From assembly GCF_009711225.1 (NCBI RefSeq), contig NZ_WMIE01000001.1, positions 930,001 to 994,000 of the forward strand: a stretch of 64,000 nucleotides of DNA, read 5' to 3'. This DNA comes from Paracoccus aestuariivivens (GTDB lineage: Bacteria; Pseudomonadota; Alphaproteobacteria; Rhodobacterales; Rhodobacteraceae). Below, one piece after another: positions 16,333-25,205 of this stretch. Under the pieces are notes generated by a model. It saw nothing but the letters and a program-made list of their open reading frames with translations. It did no database searches and had not been told where the DNA came from. Both the position numbers and the translations under genes were made by a program. The stretch's first letter is position 1, and each line of letters starts with the position of its first letter.

Positions 16333-19065
16333 CTATTTGCGGATGTGGTCTTTTGCGTGATCGGGACGGATCAGCTTGAGACCCTTGGCGCGCTCAAACC
16401 CATGGATTTCCTTGACGTCGAGCTTGCGCATGAAGTCGATGGTTTCCTTGCTGATGACCTGACCGGGCACCATGATCGGGAAGCCCGGCGGATAGGGGAT
16501 CACGAAATTGGCCGAGATCATCGCCGGGCCGGATTTCAGGCGCTTGTCCACATCTGGACTATCGAGCGGCAGATATTCGCAGCCCTCGGCGTAATAGGCG
16601 CTGTAAAAGGCCGAGCGCATATCGCCCTCGGGGGTCTTCTTGCCGGCGTCCCAGCGGAAGGCCTCGTGGAATTCGCTGAAATTCGGCAGGTCCGGCACGT
16701 CGGTCATCAGCGATTTGACGCGGGCCGCGAAAGCCGCGCGGCCGTTCTCGCCATTGGCGGCCAGATCGCGCTCGATCTTGTTGCTGATCTCCAAAAGCAC
16801 CCGGATCAAGTTCGCCACATCGCTGCGGGTATTGTTGATGTTGGATTGCAGCAGGACAGAGTTGCGCGAGGTCTTGTTGAACTGGATGTCGTAATCATCC
16901 GCCATCATCTTCTTGAACTGCGTGCCGTCGAAGCCCGCCGTGCCGCAGACCAACGTGATGCGGGTCGGGTCAAGGCAGAACTCGTCCTCATGCATCGAGC
17001 GGACCTGATCCTCCCAATCGGTGCCGGGGGTCAGGAAGTCGCTGAAGCCGGTCTGGCGGTATTCGGCAGGGATCATCTCGCTGGCGCTGAGGACGCGGAA
17101 ATATTTCGAGATGACGGGATGGGCATTGACCTCTTTGCGGATATCCAGCGCGATCTCGATGGCGTTCGCCACCAGCCCGTAACCCTCCAGCTCCATCTGG
17201 CGGCGGGCGACATCTAAGCTGGCGATCAGTTGCTGGTTCGGGCTGGTCGAGGCATGGGTGAAGACCGCCTCATGGAACTGCGCCTCAACGCTGGCGAAAT
17301 CCACGTCGCGGACCAGCAGCATCGAGCCCTGCCGCAGCGCCGACATCGACTTGTGGGTCGAGTTCGTCTGATAGACCCGCATGCGGATCTGGCGCGGATC
17401 GGGGATAAGTCGGGTTTCCATCAGCTTGGCGGCGGATGGGTTCTTGCCCAGTTCCTTCTGCTGCGCCTCGTAAGCATCGACCGAGGCGGGGTCCTTCATC
17501 CAAGCCGAGATCGCCTCGGCTGCACCCATCGCGGTGCGGGGCCGCAGGAAAGGCGACCAGCGGGCAAAGCCGAACCATGCCTCATCCCAAAGGAAGATCA
17601 GGTCGGGCTTGATCGCGAGACATTCCTCCATCACGCGGCGGGTGTTGTAGATATGGCCGTCAAAGGTGCAATTGGTCAGGTCGACCATCTTGGCGCGGTC
17701 AAGTCGCCCCTCGGCCTTCAGGTCCAGCAGCGCCTTCTTGATGCTGGAGAGCGGGACCGCGCCATACATCGAATATTCCGTCATCGGGAAGGCGTCGATG
17801 TAAAGCGGCTGTCCCCCCGCCAGCACCAGCCCGTAATGGTGCGACTTGTGGCAGTTGCGGTCCAGAAGCACGATATCGCCCGGCGCGACCAGCGCCTGAT
17901 GCACCATCTTGTTCGAGGTGCTGGTGCCGTTCGTCACGAAGAACACGTGATCCGCGCCAAAGGCCCGCGCGGCCATTTCCTGAGCCATTTTGATATTACC
18001 GGTCGGCTCAAGCAGGCTGTCGAGACCGCCGGTCGTGGCCGAGGATTCCGCAAGGAAGATGTTCAGCCCATAGAACTCGCCCATGTCGCGGATCCAGTCG
18101 GATTTGAACACCGACTTGCCGCGCGCGATGGGCAGCGCATGAAAAGTGCTGATCGGGCGCATCGCGTATTTCTTGAGATTGTCGAAAAAAGGCGTGCGGA
18201 AGCGGTCGTCGATGCCTTCGAGGACGCAAAGATGAAGCTCAAGCAGTTCTTCGACCGCGTAAAGCACGCGGCGCAGACCAGCGGCGCGAGGATCGCCCGC
18301 GATCCGTTCCACATTGCGGTCCGAGAGCAGATAAAGATCCAGTTCCGGCCTGATCCGCTTCAGCGCACCCGCCAGCGACAAGGGCAGATCGTCGCCCGCG
18401 ACATGGGCGGCGTCCAACCCAGCCGTGGCCAGAAAATCGCGCAAGACTGGCAAATCAGCGGCGGCCTGATGGTCGAATCCTTCATAAATCGTTACCGCCA
18501 AAATCGCGGGGTTCAGGATCGCGGCGCAGATCGCTTCCTCGAAACTGGCGACGGGAACGGTTTCGTAGATGAAGCTGTCCTCGGGGCGGCGCAGGCGTCG
18601 GGTTTGCGCGATGATGCTTTCCCCGCGTGAGGCAGCACCGGGGGCAACCACCATCATCTCGAAATAAGGACGATGCCTGCCGCCACGTGCCATGGTCGGT
18701 GTGTTCAGATCGGGCGGGGCTTCGGCGACGATCTCGGCGGATTGCCAGTCGCCAAGGTCGCCTTTGTAGGATCGTGTCAGGATCGATTCCGAAATCCGCT
18801 GAGCCAAACCCGCCGCAGCGCCTGACTGGTTGCCGTCGATCCGGCCTCGCAGGGTCGCCAGCAATTCGCGCCCCGGATAGGCAAAGAAGCCTTCATATCC
18901 GGATAGCTCGTCCAAGGCCGCCCGAACTGTGGCCTGATCGGTGCTGCCGCGCGCCCAGTTACGGGTCGCGGTATGCAATGCGCGCCAACGATCCGTGCGC
19001 TGGCCCGGAAATGCAAAGAAATGATCGCCGCGGCGATCCGGCGATTCGACGGTCTGCTTGTCCAT
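16333..19065 (-). CDS. Long-form Orn/Lys/Arg decarboxylase (PLP fold type I)
   Basis: 910 residues from the ATG at 19065, with a strong GGAGGGGG in front. PLP-dependent decarboxylase of a basic (or other) amino acid: it uses up a proton and releases an amine. The PLP lysine is Lys572 in NSTHKSMSALRQG. The phosphate-binding segment is FFVTNGTSTSNKMV, and the cofactor Asp is in FLWDEAWFGFARW. Classical LdcI/AdiA enzymes are 710-760 residues with the lysine near 367-386, so this protein carries about 190 extra N-terminal residues of unknown fold (FFAFPGQRTDRWRALHTATR onward). It leads an operon with two AspT-type exchangers, the normal genetic logic of a decarboxylase/antiporter acid-resistance cycle. 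Substrate uncertain. Confidence 0.9.
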   Translation of the reverse strand: MDKQTVESPDRRGDHFFAFPGQRTDRWRALHTATRNWARGSTDQATVRAALDELSGYEGFFAYPGRELLATLRGRIDGNQSGAAAGLAQRISESILTRSYKGDLGDWQSAEIVAEAPPDLNTPTMARGGRHRPYFEMMVVAPGAASRGESIIAQTRRLRRPEDSFIYETVPVASFEEAICAAILNPAILAVTIYEGFDHQAAADLPVLRDFLATAGLDAAHVAGDDLPLSLAGALKRIRPELDLYLLSDRNVERIAGDPRAAGLRRVLYAVEELLELHLCVLEGIDDRFRTPFFDNLKKYAMRPISTFHALPIARGKSVFKSDWIRDMGEFYGLNIFLAESSATTGGLDSLLEPTGNIKMAQEMAARAFGADHVFFVTNGTSTSNKMVHQALVAPGDIVLLDRNCHKSHHYGLVLAGGQPLYIDAFPMTEYSMYGAVPLSSIKKALLDLKAEGRLDRAKMVDLTNCTFDGHIYNTRRVMEECLAIKPDLIFLWDEAWFGFARWSPFLRPRTAMGAAEAISAWMKDPASVDAYEAQQKELGKNPSAAKLMETRLIPDPRQIRMRVYQTNSTHKSMSALRQGSMLLVRDVDFASVEAQFHEAVFTHASTSPNQQLIASLDVARRQMELEGYGLVANAIEIALDIRKEVNAHPVISKYFRVLSASEMIPAEYRQTGFSDFLTPGTDWEDQVRSMHEDEFCLDPTRITLVCGTAGFDGTQFKKMMADDYDIQFNKTSRNSVLLQSNINNTRSDVANLIRVLLEISNKIERDLAANGENGRAAFAARVKSLMTDVPDLPNFSEFHEAFRWDAGKKTPEGDMRSAFYSAYYAEGCEYLPLDSPDVDKRLKSGPAMISANFVIPYPPGFPIMVPGQVISKETIDFMRKLDVKEIHGFERAKGLKLIRPDHAKDHIRK

Positions 19066-19210
19066 GGCTCCCCCTCCAAGACAATAACGGCCCAACGCTG
19101 CCGCGCTGAGTGTCCTTCGTCGGGGGAATCATATGGCCAGAGAAAACACCGGCGCGATCAGGCTTATGTATCTTACTGTTAACTACGGGACTTGCCGTGA
19201 TCGGCCATGC

Positions 19211-19468
19211 TCAATCGACCTTGTAGTCGTGGCGATGTTCCAGAAGATATTCGCGCAGTTCGTTGTCCAGTTCGGGCAGAAGATGGCGATATTCATCGAT
19301 CTCGGGACGGTAAACCGCGTCGGGACGCGCCTCGAAACGCTTCAGCGTTTCCACGGCCAGCGCCATATCCCTGCAAATTGCCTGAAATCGGCGGTCGTGC
19401 AGGTATAGCCTGCGGATGCTATCAGCATGATCGGGAAGCCGCTTGATGACATGTTCGATCACATGCAT
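19211..19468 (-). CDS. Small helical hypothetical protein
   Basis: 85 residues, no signal peptide or membrane segment, rich in charged residues and His (MHVIEHVIKRL, LPELDNELREYLLEHRHDYK). Predicted helical hairpin, loosely like DUF465/YdcH-type small proteins, but I do not recognise the family. It lies 145 bp upstream of the decarboxylase operon on the same strand; the promoter of that operon must be either in that gap or upstream of this gene. Coding status rests on the amphipathic pattern and the absence of a better frame on either strand. Confidence 0.6.
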   Translation of the reverse strand: MHVIEHVIKRLPDHADSIRRLYLHDRRFQAICRDMALAVETLKRFEARPDAVYRPEIDEYRHLLPELDNELREYLLEHRHDYKVD

Positions 19469-19633
19469 GGCATGAAACCCTCGACTGTGGCAAAATCGGA
19501 AGGCAGTCCGTCAAATCACTTGGAATTACCCGATATTTCGGCATTATCCGGACTGTCACGAGTACGTTACCGTAACAGACCGCTTTCTAAGCTGCGCAGT
19601 TGCTTGAGCCTTTGCCGTTATAGGGAAATAGGA

Positions 19634-21265
19634 ATGTCTGACGGGTTGTCGAGGACGATCCCCGAGGCGGAAATCCGTGCGGAGCTTGAGCGTATTCTTG
19701 CATCCGCCAATTTCCAGACCTCCGAGCGGAACGGCCGCTTTCTGCGCCATGTCGTCGAGGAAACTCTTGCTGGCCGGGGCGAGCGGATCAAGGCCTATAG
19801 TATCGCGACCAGTGTCTTTGGCCGCCCGAGCGACTTTGACCCCTTGCAGGATTCCATTGTCCGCATCGAGGCTGCGCGCCTGCGCCGCGCCATCGAGCGT
19901 TTCTATCTGCTGGAAGGTGCGCGCGTCGGACCTCGGATCACCATCCCGAAGGGAACCTATGTTCCCGAATTTTCGCTTTTCCCGATGGAAAGCAAGCCTT
20001 TGCCCGCGAACCGGCCCATGCCGGTGCCTACGGAAGGTCCAGCCCTTGAACGCGGCCCACGCATTCTGGTCGAACTGTTCGAGCAAGAAGGGGATCTGGC
20101 CCTTTGTCCCACCATTGGCCGGACGCTGACGCGGCAGGTGATCGCGGGGCTGACGCGCTTCACCGATCTTTTCGTCTATGGACCGGCCACGGCCGAGTTG
20201 GCGGGGGCGGCACAGGCGCTTGAAATAGATTATCGCCTGTCGGGAACGCTGACCTTGTCCAAGGACCAGTTGCATGCCGATCTGCTGATGAGCCGCGCGA
20301 CGGACGGCCGTTATGTCTGGACCCAGTCTTTTGATCGTGGACTTGGCCCTGATCGCGATCCCCAGCATATCGTCAGCCTTTGCGCCGAGATCGCGGGCCA
20401 AATCGTTCGCGTGGTCGCGCTGCGCGATGGCATTCTGGACAGTCAGGCAAGGGATTCCGGTGGTGCGGCTCCGCGACATCTTGCGGGTTATCAGAAGCTT
20501 CTGGATTTTCAGGATTACTGGCGCACATTGGACCCGCAACGTTTCGAGCCTCTGCGTCTTGAACTTGAGGCGACGATTGCCGCCGATCCGGGATTTGCTG
20601 CCGCCTATGCCTGTTTGTCGCTTTTGTACAGCAACGCTGCACGCTTCGGCTATCAGGCCGGCCCTGCTCCGTTGAATCGAGCATTGGATCTGGCGCACGA
20701 AGCGATCCGGCTGGCTCCGAGTTCCAGCAAGGCCTACCATGCACGGGCTATTGCCGAGTGGTTTTTGGGCCAACCCGAAGTGGCGCTTTCGACTTTGCAA
20801 CTGGCCCGCGCGCTGAACCCCAACGATCCCGAATTGATGGCCGAACTTGGTTTTCGTCATGCCAAACGGATGGAGTGGGACGAGGCCGTGCCCTTGCTGG
20901 AGGAAGCCTATCTGCGCAATCCCCTGCAAAGCGGGCAATATCGCATGGGGTTGTTCCTGTTCCATCTGGCCCATGATCGCCCGACCGAGGCCCTGCGAGA
21001 GGCATTGGCGATCAACGCTCCGGCTGTCGGTCATTTCCATCTGGCAAGTGCGGCAGCGCTGTCCGAGATGGGCCACCGCGACGAGGCCCGCGCCTATCTG
21101 GACAAGGTCAACCAACTGGTTCCCGGTCTGCGGGCGCGGCTAGCCGAAGATCTGGCCTTCCGGCAGATCCACCCCGAACTGATCGCTTCGATTCTACGCG
21201 CCATCGACAGGATCGACCCCAATCCGGGGAAGGTCTGGCCGCTGCGGCCCCGTCCGGCGCGCTAA
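19634..21265 (+). CDS. TPR protein with N-terminal regulator-like domain and TolB-like middle domain
   Basis: 543 residues from the ATG at 19634 (AGGGAAATAGGA precedes it); the frame is open ~200 bp further upstream. Residues ~5-105 hold the SERNGRFLRHVVEETLAGRG / SVFGRPSDFDPLQDSIVRIE / RLRRAIERFYLLEG block, which in alphaproteobacteria heads adenylate-cyclase-like and TPR regulators. Residues ~135-260 look like the TolB/FlgO-like domain that follows it in those proteins (RILVELFEQEG). The C-terminal ~220 residues contain several TPR units (for example AIRLAPSSSKAYHARAIAEW and ALNPNDPELMAELGFRHAKR). No cyclase catalytic domain is present. Probably a cytoplasmic scaffold or regulator; function unknown. 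Monocistronic-looking. Confidence 0.75.
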   Translation: MSDGLSRTIPEAEIRAELERILASANFQTSERNGRFLRHVVEETLAGRGERIKAYSIATSVFGRPSDFDPLQDSIVRIEAARLRRAIERFYLLEGARVGPRITIPKGTYVPEFSLFPMESKPLPANRPMPVPTEGPALERGPRILVELFEQEGDLALCPTIGRTLTRQVIAGLTRFTDLFVYGPATAELAGAAQALEIDYRLSGTLTLSKDQLHADLLMSRATDGRYVWTQSFDRGLGPDRDPQHIVSLCAEIAGQIVRVVALRDGILDSQARDSGGAAPRHLAGYQKLLDFQDYWRTLDPQRFEPLRLELEATIAADPGFAAAYACLSLLYSNAARFGYQAGPAPLNRALDLAHEAIRLAPSSSKAYHARAIAEWFLGQPEVALSTLQLARALNPNDPELMAELGFRHAKRMEWDEAVPLLEEAYLRNPLQSGQYRMGLFLFHLAHDRPTEALREALAINAPAVGHFHLASAAALSEMGHRDEARAYLDKVNQLVPGLRARLAEDLAFRQIHPELIASILRAIDRIDPNPGKVWPLRPRPAR

Positions 21266-21366
21266 CAGTGAGTTACATGAGCGTATTCTGCGGATCGGCA
21301 GGCTGCGGATAAAGTGAGGACGGTTTCTGGCCGCAAAGCGTGCCGGAACAAGAACGGAGAGGCGAT

Positions 21367-21798
21367 TTGACGACTGAAACGCATGGTGAGACGTTGCTCC
21401 ACCCCGAAGCGGTGGCCCATTTGCCGCCCTTCGTCACGCTTCCGGGGCAGACCGACTGGCTGATGATCGCGACGGGGATCTTTCTGTTGGTCGCGGTCGT
21501 CGGCGTCGGTGTTTTCTATTTCAAACTGCACGCGCTGCCCGAGCAAATGGCCCATCGCGGTCAGAAGATCCAGCTTGAACTGGTCGCCGTACTCGCGCTT
21601 ATCTCGCTGTTCACCCATAACCATGCGTTCTGGATCGCGGGTCTGCTGATTGCGATCATACCAATTCCGGATTTTACCACGCCGCTGACCTCGATGGCGC
21701 ATTCGCTGGGTCGCATGGCGGGCATTTCGCCGTCTCAGCCGCCCGTTGAACCTGCGTCCGAGACTGCCGACGAGGATAAGGGGGCAGGTCATGCTTGA
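21367..21798 (+). CDS. DUF3302-like inner-membrane protein (YiaW/YibI-type)
   Basis: 143 residues from a TTG at 21367 preceded by GGAGAGG; a GTG at 21340 is an alternative. Two TM segments (WLMIATGIFLLVAVVGVGVFYF and LVAVLALISLFTHNHAFWIAGLLIAI) with a short charged loop between them. The ISLFTHNHAFWI part and the genetic partner recall the enterobacterial pairs YiaW-YiaV and YibI-YibH, where a DUF3302 protein precedes a membrane fusion protein. It overlaps the next gene by 8 bp, so the products are probably made in equal amounts and interact. The family assignment is by architecture and context more than by sequence identity. Confidence 0.6.
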   Translation: MTTETHGETLLHPEAVAHLPPFVTLPGQTDWLMIATGIFLLVAVVGVGVFYFKLHALPEQMAHRGQKIQLELVAVLALISLFTHNHAFWIAGLLIAIIPIPDFTTPLTSMAHSLGRMAGISPSQPPVEPASETADEDKGAGHA

Positions 21799-23020
21799 GC
21801 TGCTGCTTTGTTCCTCGATCACTGTCCTGCCCGACTTCCTTTACCGTCGCTTCGCGCAGGGCAAACGGCTTGGGCGCGAGATCACGCTGTTCACCGTCTG
21901 GTACGAACTGCGTTGGGGCATCGTGATGTGCCTCTTGCTGACGATCAGCCTGATCACCGCGATTTTCTATTTCCACCCTTCGACCAAAGCCGCGACCTCG
22001 GTGTTTCGCACCGTTACCATCCTGCCGCAGACGAACGGGCGCGTGGCTGAAACCTTTGTCGACATCAACCAGAAGGTGAAACAGGGCGATCCGCTGTTCC
22101 GGCTAGAAGATTTCGAGCAGAAGGCGGCCGTCGAAATCGCCCGCCGCAAACTGGCCGAGATCGAGGCCGAATTGAAAGTCGCGACAATTCAGGTCCGCGA
22201 GGCCGAGGGACGCATCGCGCAGGCCCAAGGTATGTTGGCGCAGGCGCAGGATGAATACGAAACCCGCAACGCGCTGCTGCGGCAGAACTCGACCGCCATC
22301 GCGCGGCGGGATGTCGAACGCGCCGAAGTGCAGGTCGCAACCCAGCAAGGTCAGGTCGATGCAGCTATTGCGGCCCGCGACGCGCTGGTGGCGCAGGTCG
22401 AACACCAGCTGCCCGCCCGCAAGGCCAGCGCCGAAGCCGCGCTGCATCAGGCGCAGGTCGAGTTGGACAAGACCCTTGTCGTTGCGGGGACCGACGGGAT
22501 CGTGCAGCAATTCGGGTTGCGTGCGGGTGACGTGGTGAACCCGATGCTGCGTCCGGCGGGTATCCTTGTGCCTGAGCGGCGTGTGACGGGTCTGGTCGCC
22601 GGATTTGGCCAGATCGAAACTCAGGTGATGAAACCGGGTATGATCGGCGAGGTCACCTGCGCCGCGAAACCGTGGCAAATCATCCCCATGGTCGTGACCG
22701 AGGTGCAGGACGTGATCGCGGGCGGGCAGGTGCGGGCCAGCGATCAACTGATCGACGTGCAAAATCTCTCGCCTGGCGGTTCGATCACGGTCATCATGGA
22801 ACCGCTCTACGAGGGCGCGCTTGACGGGCTCCCGCAGGGTGCGAGTTGCATTGCCAATGCCTACACCAGCAATCATGACAGGCTGGAGGATGAAAGCCTT
22901 GGAACCTTGAAACGCTTTGCCCTCCATGCGGTCGATGCCGTGGGCCTGGTCCATGCGCTGATCCTGCGCATTCAGGCCTTGCTGCTACCGATCCAGACGC
23001 TTGTCCTGAAAGGCCACTGA
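21791..23020 (+). CDS. HlyD-family membrane fusion protein (YibH/YiaV-like)
   Basis: 409 residues from the ATG at 21791, inside the end of the previous gene. N-terminal cytoplasmic stretch, one TM at about residues 40-62 (GIVMCLLLTISLITAIFYF), then the barrel-sandwich half FVDINQKVKQGDPLFRLEDF, a long coiled-coil hairpin (about 105-215, many Ala/Glu/Gln heptads) and the returning lipoyl half GTDGIVQQFGLRAGDVV. This is a periplasmic adaptor. No ABC, RND or MFS pump is encoded beside it; the neighbours are a small DUF3302-like membrane protein and a porin, matching the orphan YibIH pairs of enterobacteria whose cargo is unknown. Confidence 0.88.
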   Translation: MLELLLCSSITVLPDFLYRRFAQGKRLGREITLFTVWYELRWGIVMCLLLTISLITAIFYFHPSTKAATSVFRTVTILPQTNGRVAETFVDINQKVKQGDPLFRLEDFEQKAAVEIARRKLAEIEAELKVATIQVREAEGRIAQAQGMLAQAQDEYETRNALLRQNSTAIARRDVERAEVQVATQQGQVDAAIAARDALVAQVEHQLPARKASAEAALHQAQVELDKTLVVAGTDGIVQQFGLRAGDVVNPMLRPAGILVPERRVTGLVAGFGQIETQVMKPGMIGEVTCAAKPWQIIPMVVTEVQDVIAGGQVRASDQLIDVQNLSPGGSITVIMEPLYEGALDGLPQGASCIANAYTSNHDRLEDESLGTLKRFALHAVDAVGLVHALILRIQALLLPIQTLVLKGH

Positions 23021-23041
23021 AGCAGAACAGGAGAAAGCAAC

Positions 23042-24148
23042 ATGAAGACAAGTCTGTTCATCATCGCGCCCGGCCTCTGCCTTGCTGCGATCCCTGCATG
23101 GTCCGAGGACCTGACCTTCACCCATCCCTCGGGGGCGACCGCCACATTCTATGGTCAGGTCAACCTGACCTATCAGCGGGTCGATGACGGCGAAGAGTCC
23201 TTTGATGATTTCGTCGATAACGGAAACTCGGTCAGCCGTCTGGGTTTCTGGGTCGATGTGCCGATGGGCGAGAACCAGTTGAGGCTGAACTTCGAGACGG
23301 GGTTGGGCTTCAAGACGACCTCGGATACCAACCAGATCGACGATCCCGATTGGGTCGATTGGCAAAGGACGGATCTGCGGAAATTCGAAGCCGTCTATAT
23401 CGCCGGATTTGGTTCGTTCTGGTTCGGTCAGGGCAGCATGGCGACCGATGGCGTGGCCGAGATCGACAATTCCGGCACCAGTCTTGCCGGTTACGTCAAC
23501 TTGCCCGACATGGCCGGTGGCTACGAATTCCGCGATGGTGAACTGCTGTCGGGCATTGCGATTGGTGATGTCTTCAAGGATTTCGACGGCGGGCGACGCT
23601 TCCGCCTGCGCTACGACACGCCGAAGTTCAACGGGTTCATGTTCTCGGCGGCTTATGGCGAAGAGATATTGGCCGAGGATGACGACGCCAATTACTACGA
23701 CGTCGCGCTGCGCTACGGTTATGAAAACGACACCTTCAAGGCCGATGCGGGTTTGGGCTACGCATGGAAGGATGCGGATGACGATGGCGATACCGAACAG
23801 CTGATCGCCTCGACCTCGGTTGTGCACCGCCCGACCGGACTGAACGCGACCCTCGCCATGGGGGATGGTCAGGATGACAGCGGTAATTATGGCTACTTCA
23901 AGTTCGGCTGGACCGGTGACGTGATCGACCAAGGCAGCACGGCTGTTTCGATCGACTACTTCGAAGGTAATGACTACGTGATCTCGGGCTCGGATTCGAA
24001 GTCCTGGGGCATTCAGGCGGTACAAGGCTTCGATGATTATAATGTCGAAGCCTATCTGGGTTATCGCGAATACGAATTCGACGACGATACCGGTGCCGAT
24101 TATCAGGACATCAGCGCCTTGCTTTTGGGCGCGAGGTGGAAGTTCTGA
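23042..24148 (+). CDS. Outer-membrane porin
   Basis: 368 residues; AGGAG at 23030-23034 precedes the ATG. Signal peptide of ~21 residues ending AIPAWS-ED. The mature chain is acidic, aromatic and beta-rich (ATFYGQVNLTYQRVDDGE, GSFWFGQGSMATDG) and ends in a C-terminal Phe after ALLLGARWK, the Bam recognition signature. It matches the Gram-negative porin family (16-stranded trimers). It follows the adaptor gene by 21 bp, so all three genes likely share a transcript, and it might supply the outer-membrane part of a trans-envelope path. Alternatively it is simply a co-regulated general diffusion pore. A GC-rich hairpin follows. Confidence 0.88.
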   Translation: MKTSLFIIAPGLCLAAIPAWSEDLTFTHPSGATATFYGQVNLTYQRVDDGEESFDDFVDNGNSVSRLGFWVDVPMGENQLRLNFETGLGFKTTSDTNQIDDPDWVDWQRTDLRKFEAVYIAGFGSFWFGQGSMATDGVAEIDNSGTSLAGYVNLPDMAGGYEFRDGELLSGIAIGDVFKDFDGGRRFRLRYDTPKFNGFMFSAAYGEEILAEDDDANYYDVALRYGYENDTFKADAGLGYAWKDADDDGDTEQLIASTSVVHRPTGLNATLAMGDGQDDSGNYGYFKFGWTGDVIDQGSTAVSIDYFEGNDYVISGSDSKSWGIQAVQGFDDYNVEAYLGYREYEFDDDTGADYQDISALLLGARWKF

Positions 24149-24169
24149 ATTTTCCTGTCAAGCAATCAG

Positions 24170-24196
24170 ACGCCGCCACCCGTTCGGGGGCGGCGT
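24170..24196 (+). terminator. GC-rich hairpin after the porin gene
   Basis: ACGCCGCC(A)CCC pairs with GGGGGCGGCGT around a GTTC loop, one bulged A. No long T-run follows (TCTGAG), so it may be a bidirectional or Rho-assisted terminator for the porin and the convergent DUF2950 gene. Confidence 0.55.
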
Positions 24197-24299
24197 TCTG
24201 AGTGCGGTATTCAGGCTGTGCTGCGAGGACAAGGTAATCGCTGGCGCTTGAACCAATGACAGCGGTTTCAAATGGCCGATCAGGTGGTTCGCGATGTCC

Positions 24300-25205
24300 C
24301 TATTCGACCACTTTCCATTCTTCGGTCGGATTGAATAATTCTATCGCAGCCGCCTTTTCCAGCGTGTCTTCGCCAAGATCCGCCTGATAGACGATCCCCG
24401 CCTCGCCCACCATGAAGCTCATGATGCCGGAATCGCCATAGGCGGCGGGATAGGCGACGACCGCATGGCCAGCAACCATGTTGCCGTTGACCATATAGCT
24501 ATAGGCTCCACCGGGCGCGGCGGCATCCTGCCCCTGCAAGATGCGGAAATAGTAGCCCTCGTAGGGTTCGGGTTCGCGGTCCTGACCGTCGCTGCTAAAG
24601 CCAGTGAAATTGGCGCGGGCGAGGTTTTCGTCAAAGGGACTGGGCGGGGTATCGGGGTCGTCCATCCAGAACAGCCCGTCATGTTGACCCGGAGATGACA
24701 GGATCGACGCCGCAAACTCCATCACGCCGTCGCCGTCATAATCGGTCTGGCGGTAGCGCGCTTGTACCTCGGTGGCGCGGCGCAGCAGGGCGATCACCTC
24801 AAGCTCGTTGCGCCCGATGCGACGGGCCAGAACCTCGTCACGGGCGCTGTCGGCGTCGAAGCTCCAACCGGCATCGCTTTTGACCAGATCGGCAGGAAAT
24901 GGCCACATCTCGCGTCCGGCCAAAAGCGTCATCCGCCCTTCATCCGCAGGTTCCAGCCGATGGATGACATGCATATCGTCCAGCAGCTTGCCCCAAAGCT
25001 CGCGGTCTTCCGCTGCATCGCCGGTCGAGATGACATCCTCGTTCTCGGGACCGAATATAGCCAGAACCGTGGCCTTATCCTTGAACTCTAGTGCCGTGAC
25101 AAGGGCTTCGACGGCGGCATCGGGCGTCTGGAACATCTGCGGGGCAGCCGTGGCGAACGGGACCGACGCCAACATCAAAACCACGCTGGAAACAAGCGTT
25201 TTCAT
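24300..25205 (-). CDS. DUF2950 secreted protein
   Basis: 301 residues with a clear signal peptide (MKTLVSSVVLMLASVPFATA-A). The mature part matches DUF2950: FQTPDAAVEALVTALEFKDK at the start, a central YDGDGVMEFAASILSSPGQHDG segment and GGAYSYMVNGNMVAGHAVVAYP. No enzymatic motif is recognised. The start codon overlaps the stop of the DUF3300 gene as ATGA, and these two families are often neighbours, so the proteins probably act together in the periplasm or envelope. Function unknown. Confidence 0.85.
   Translation of the reverse strand: MKTLVSSVVLMLASVPFATAAPQMFQTPDAAVEALVTALEFKDKATVLAIFGPENEDVISTGDAAEDRELWGKLLDDMHVIHRLEPADEGRMTLLAGREMWPFPADLVKSDAGWSFDADSARDEVLARRIGRNELEVIALLRRATEVQARYRQTDYDGDGVMEFAASILSSPGQHDGLFWMDDPDTPPSPFDENLARANFTGFSSDGQDREPEPYEGYYFRILQGQDAAAPGGAYSYMVNGNMVAGHAVVAYPAAYGDSGIMSFMVGEAGIVYQADLGEDTLEKAAAIELFNPTEEWKVVE

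Noticed and set aside
17230..18630. 466-aa open frame on the plus strand
   Set aside because: Antisense to the PLP decarboxylase catalytic region.
19556..21115. 519-aa open frame on the minus strand
   Set aside because: Antisense to the TPR protein; no recognisable motif, and composition typical of a reverse-frame shadow.
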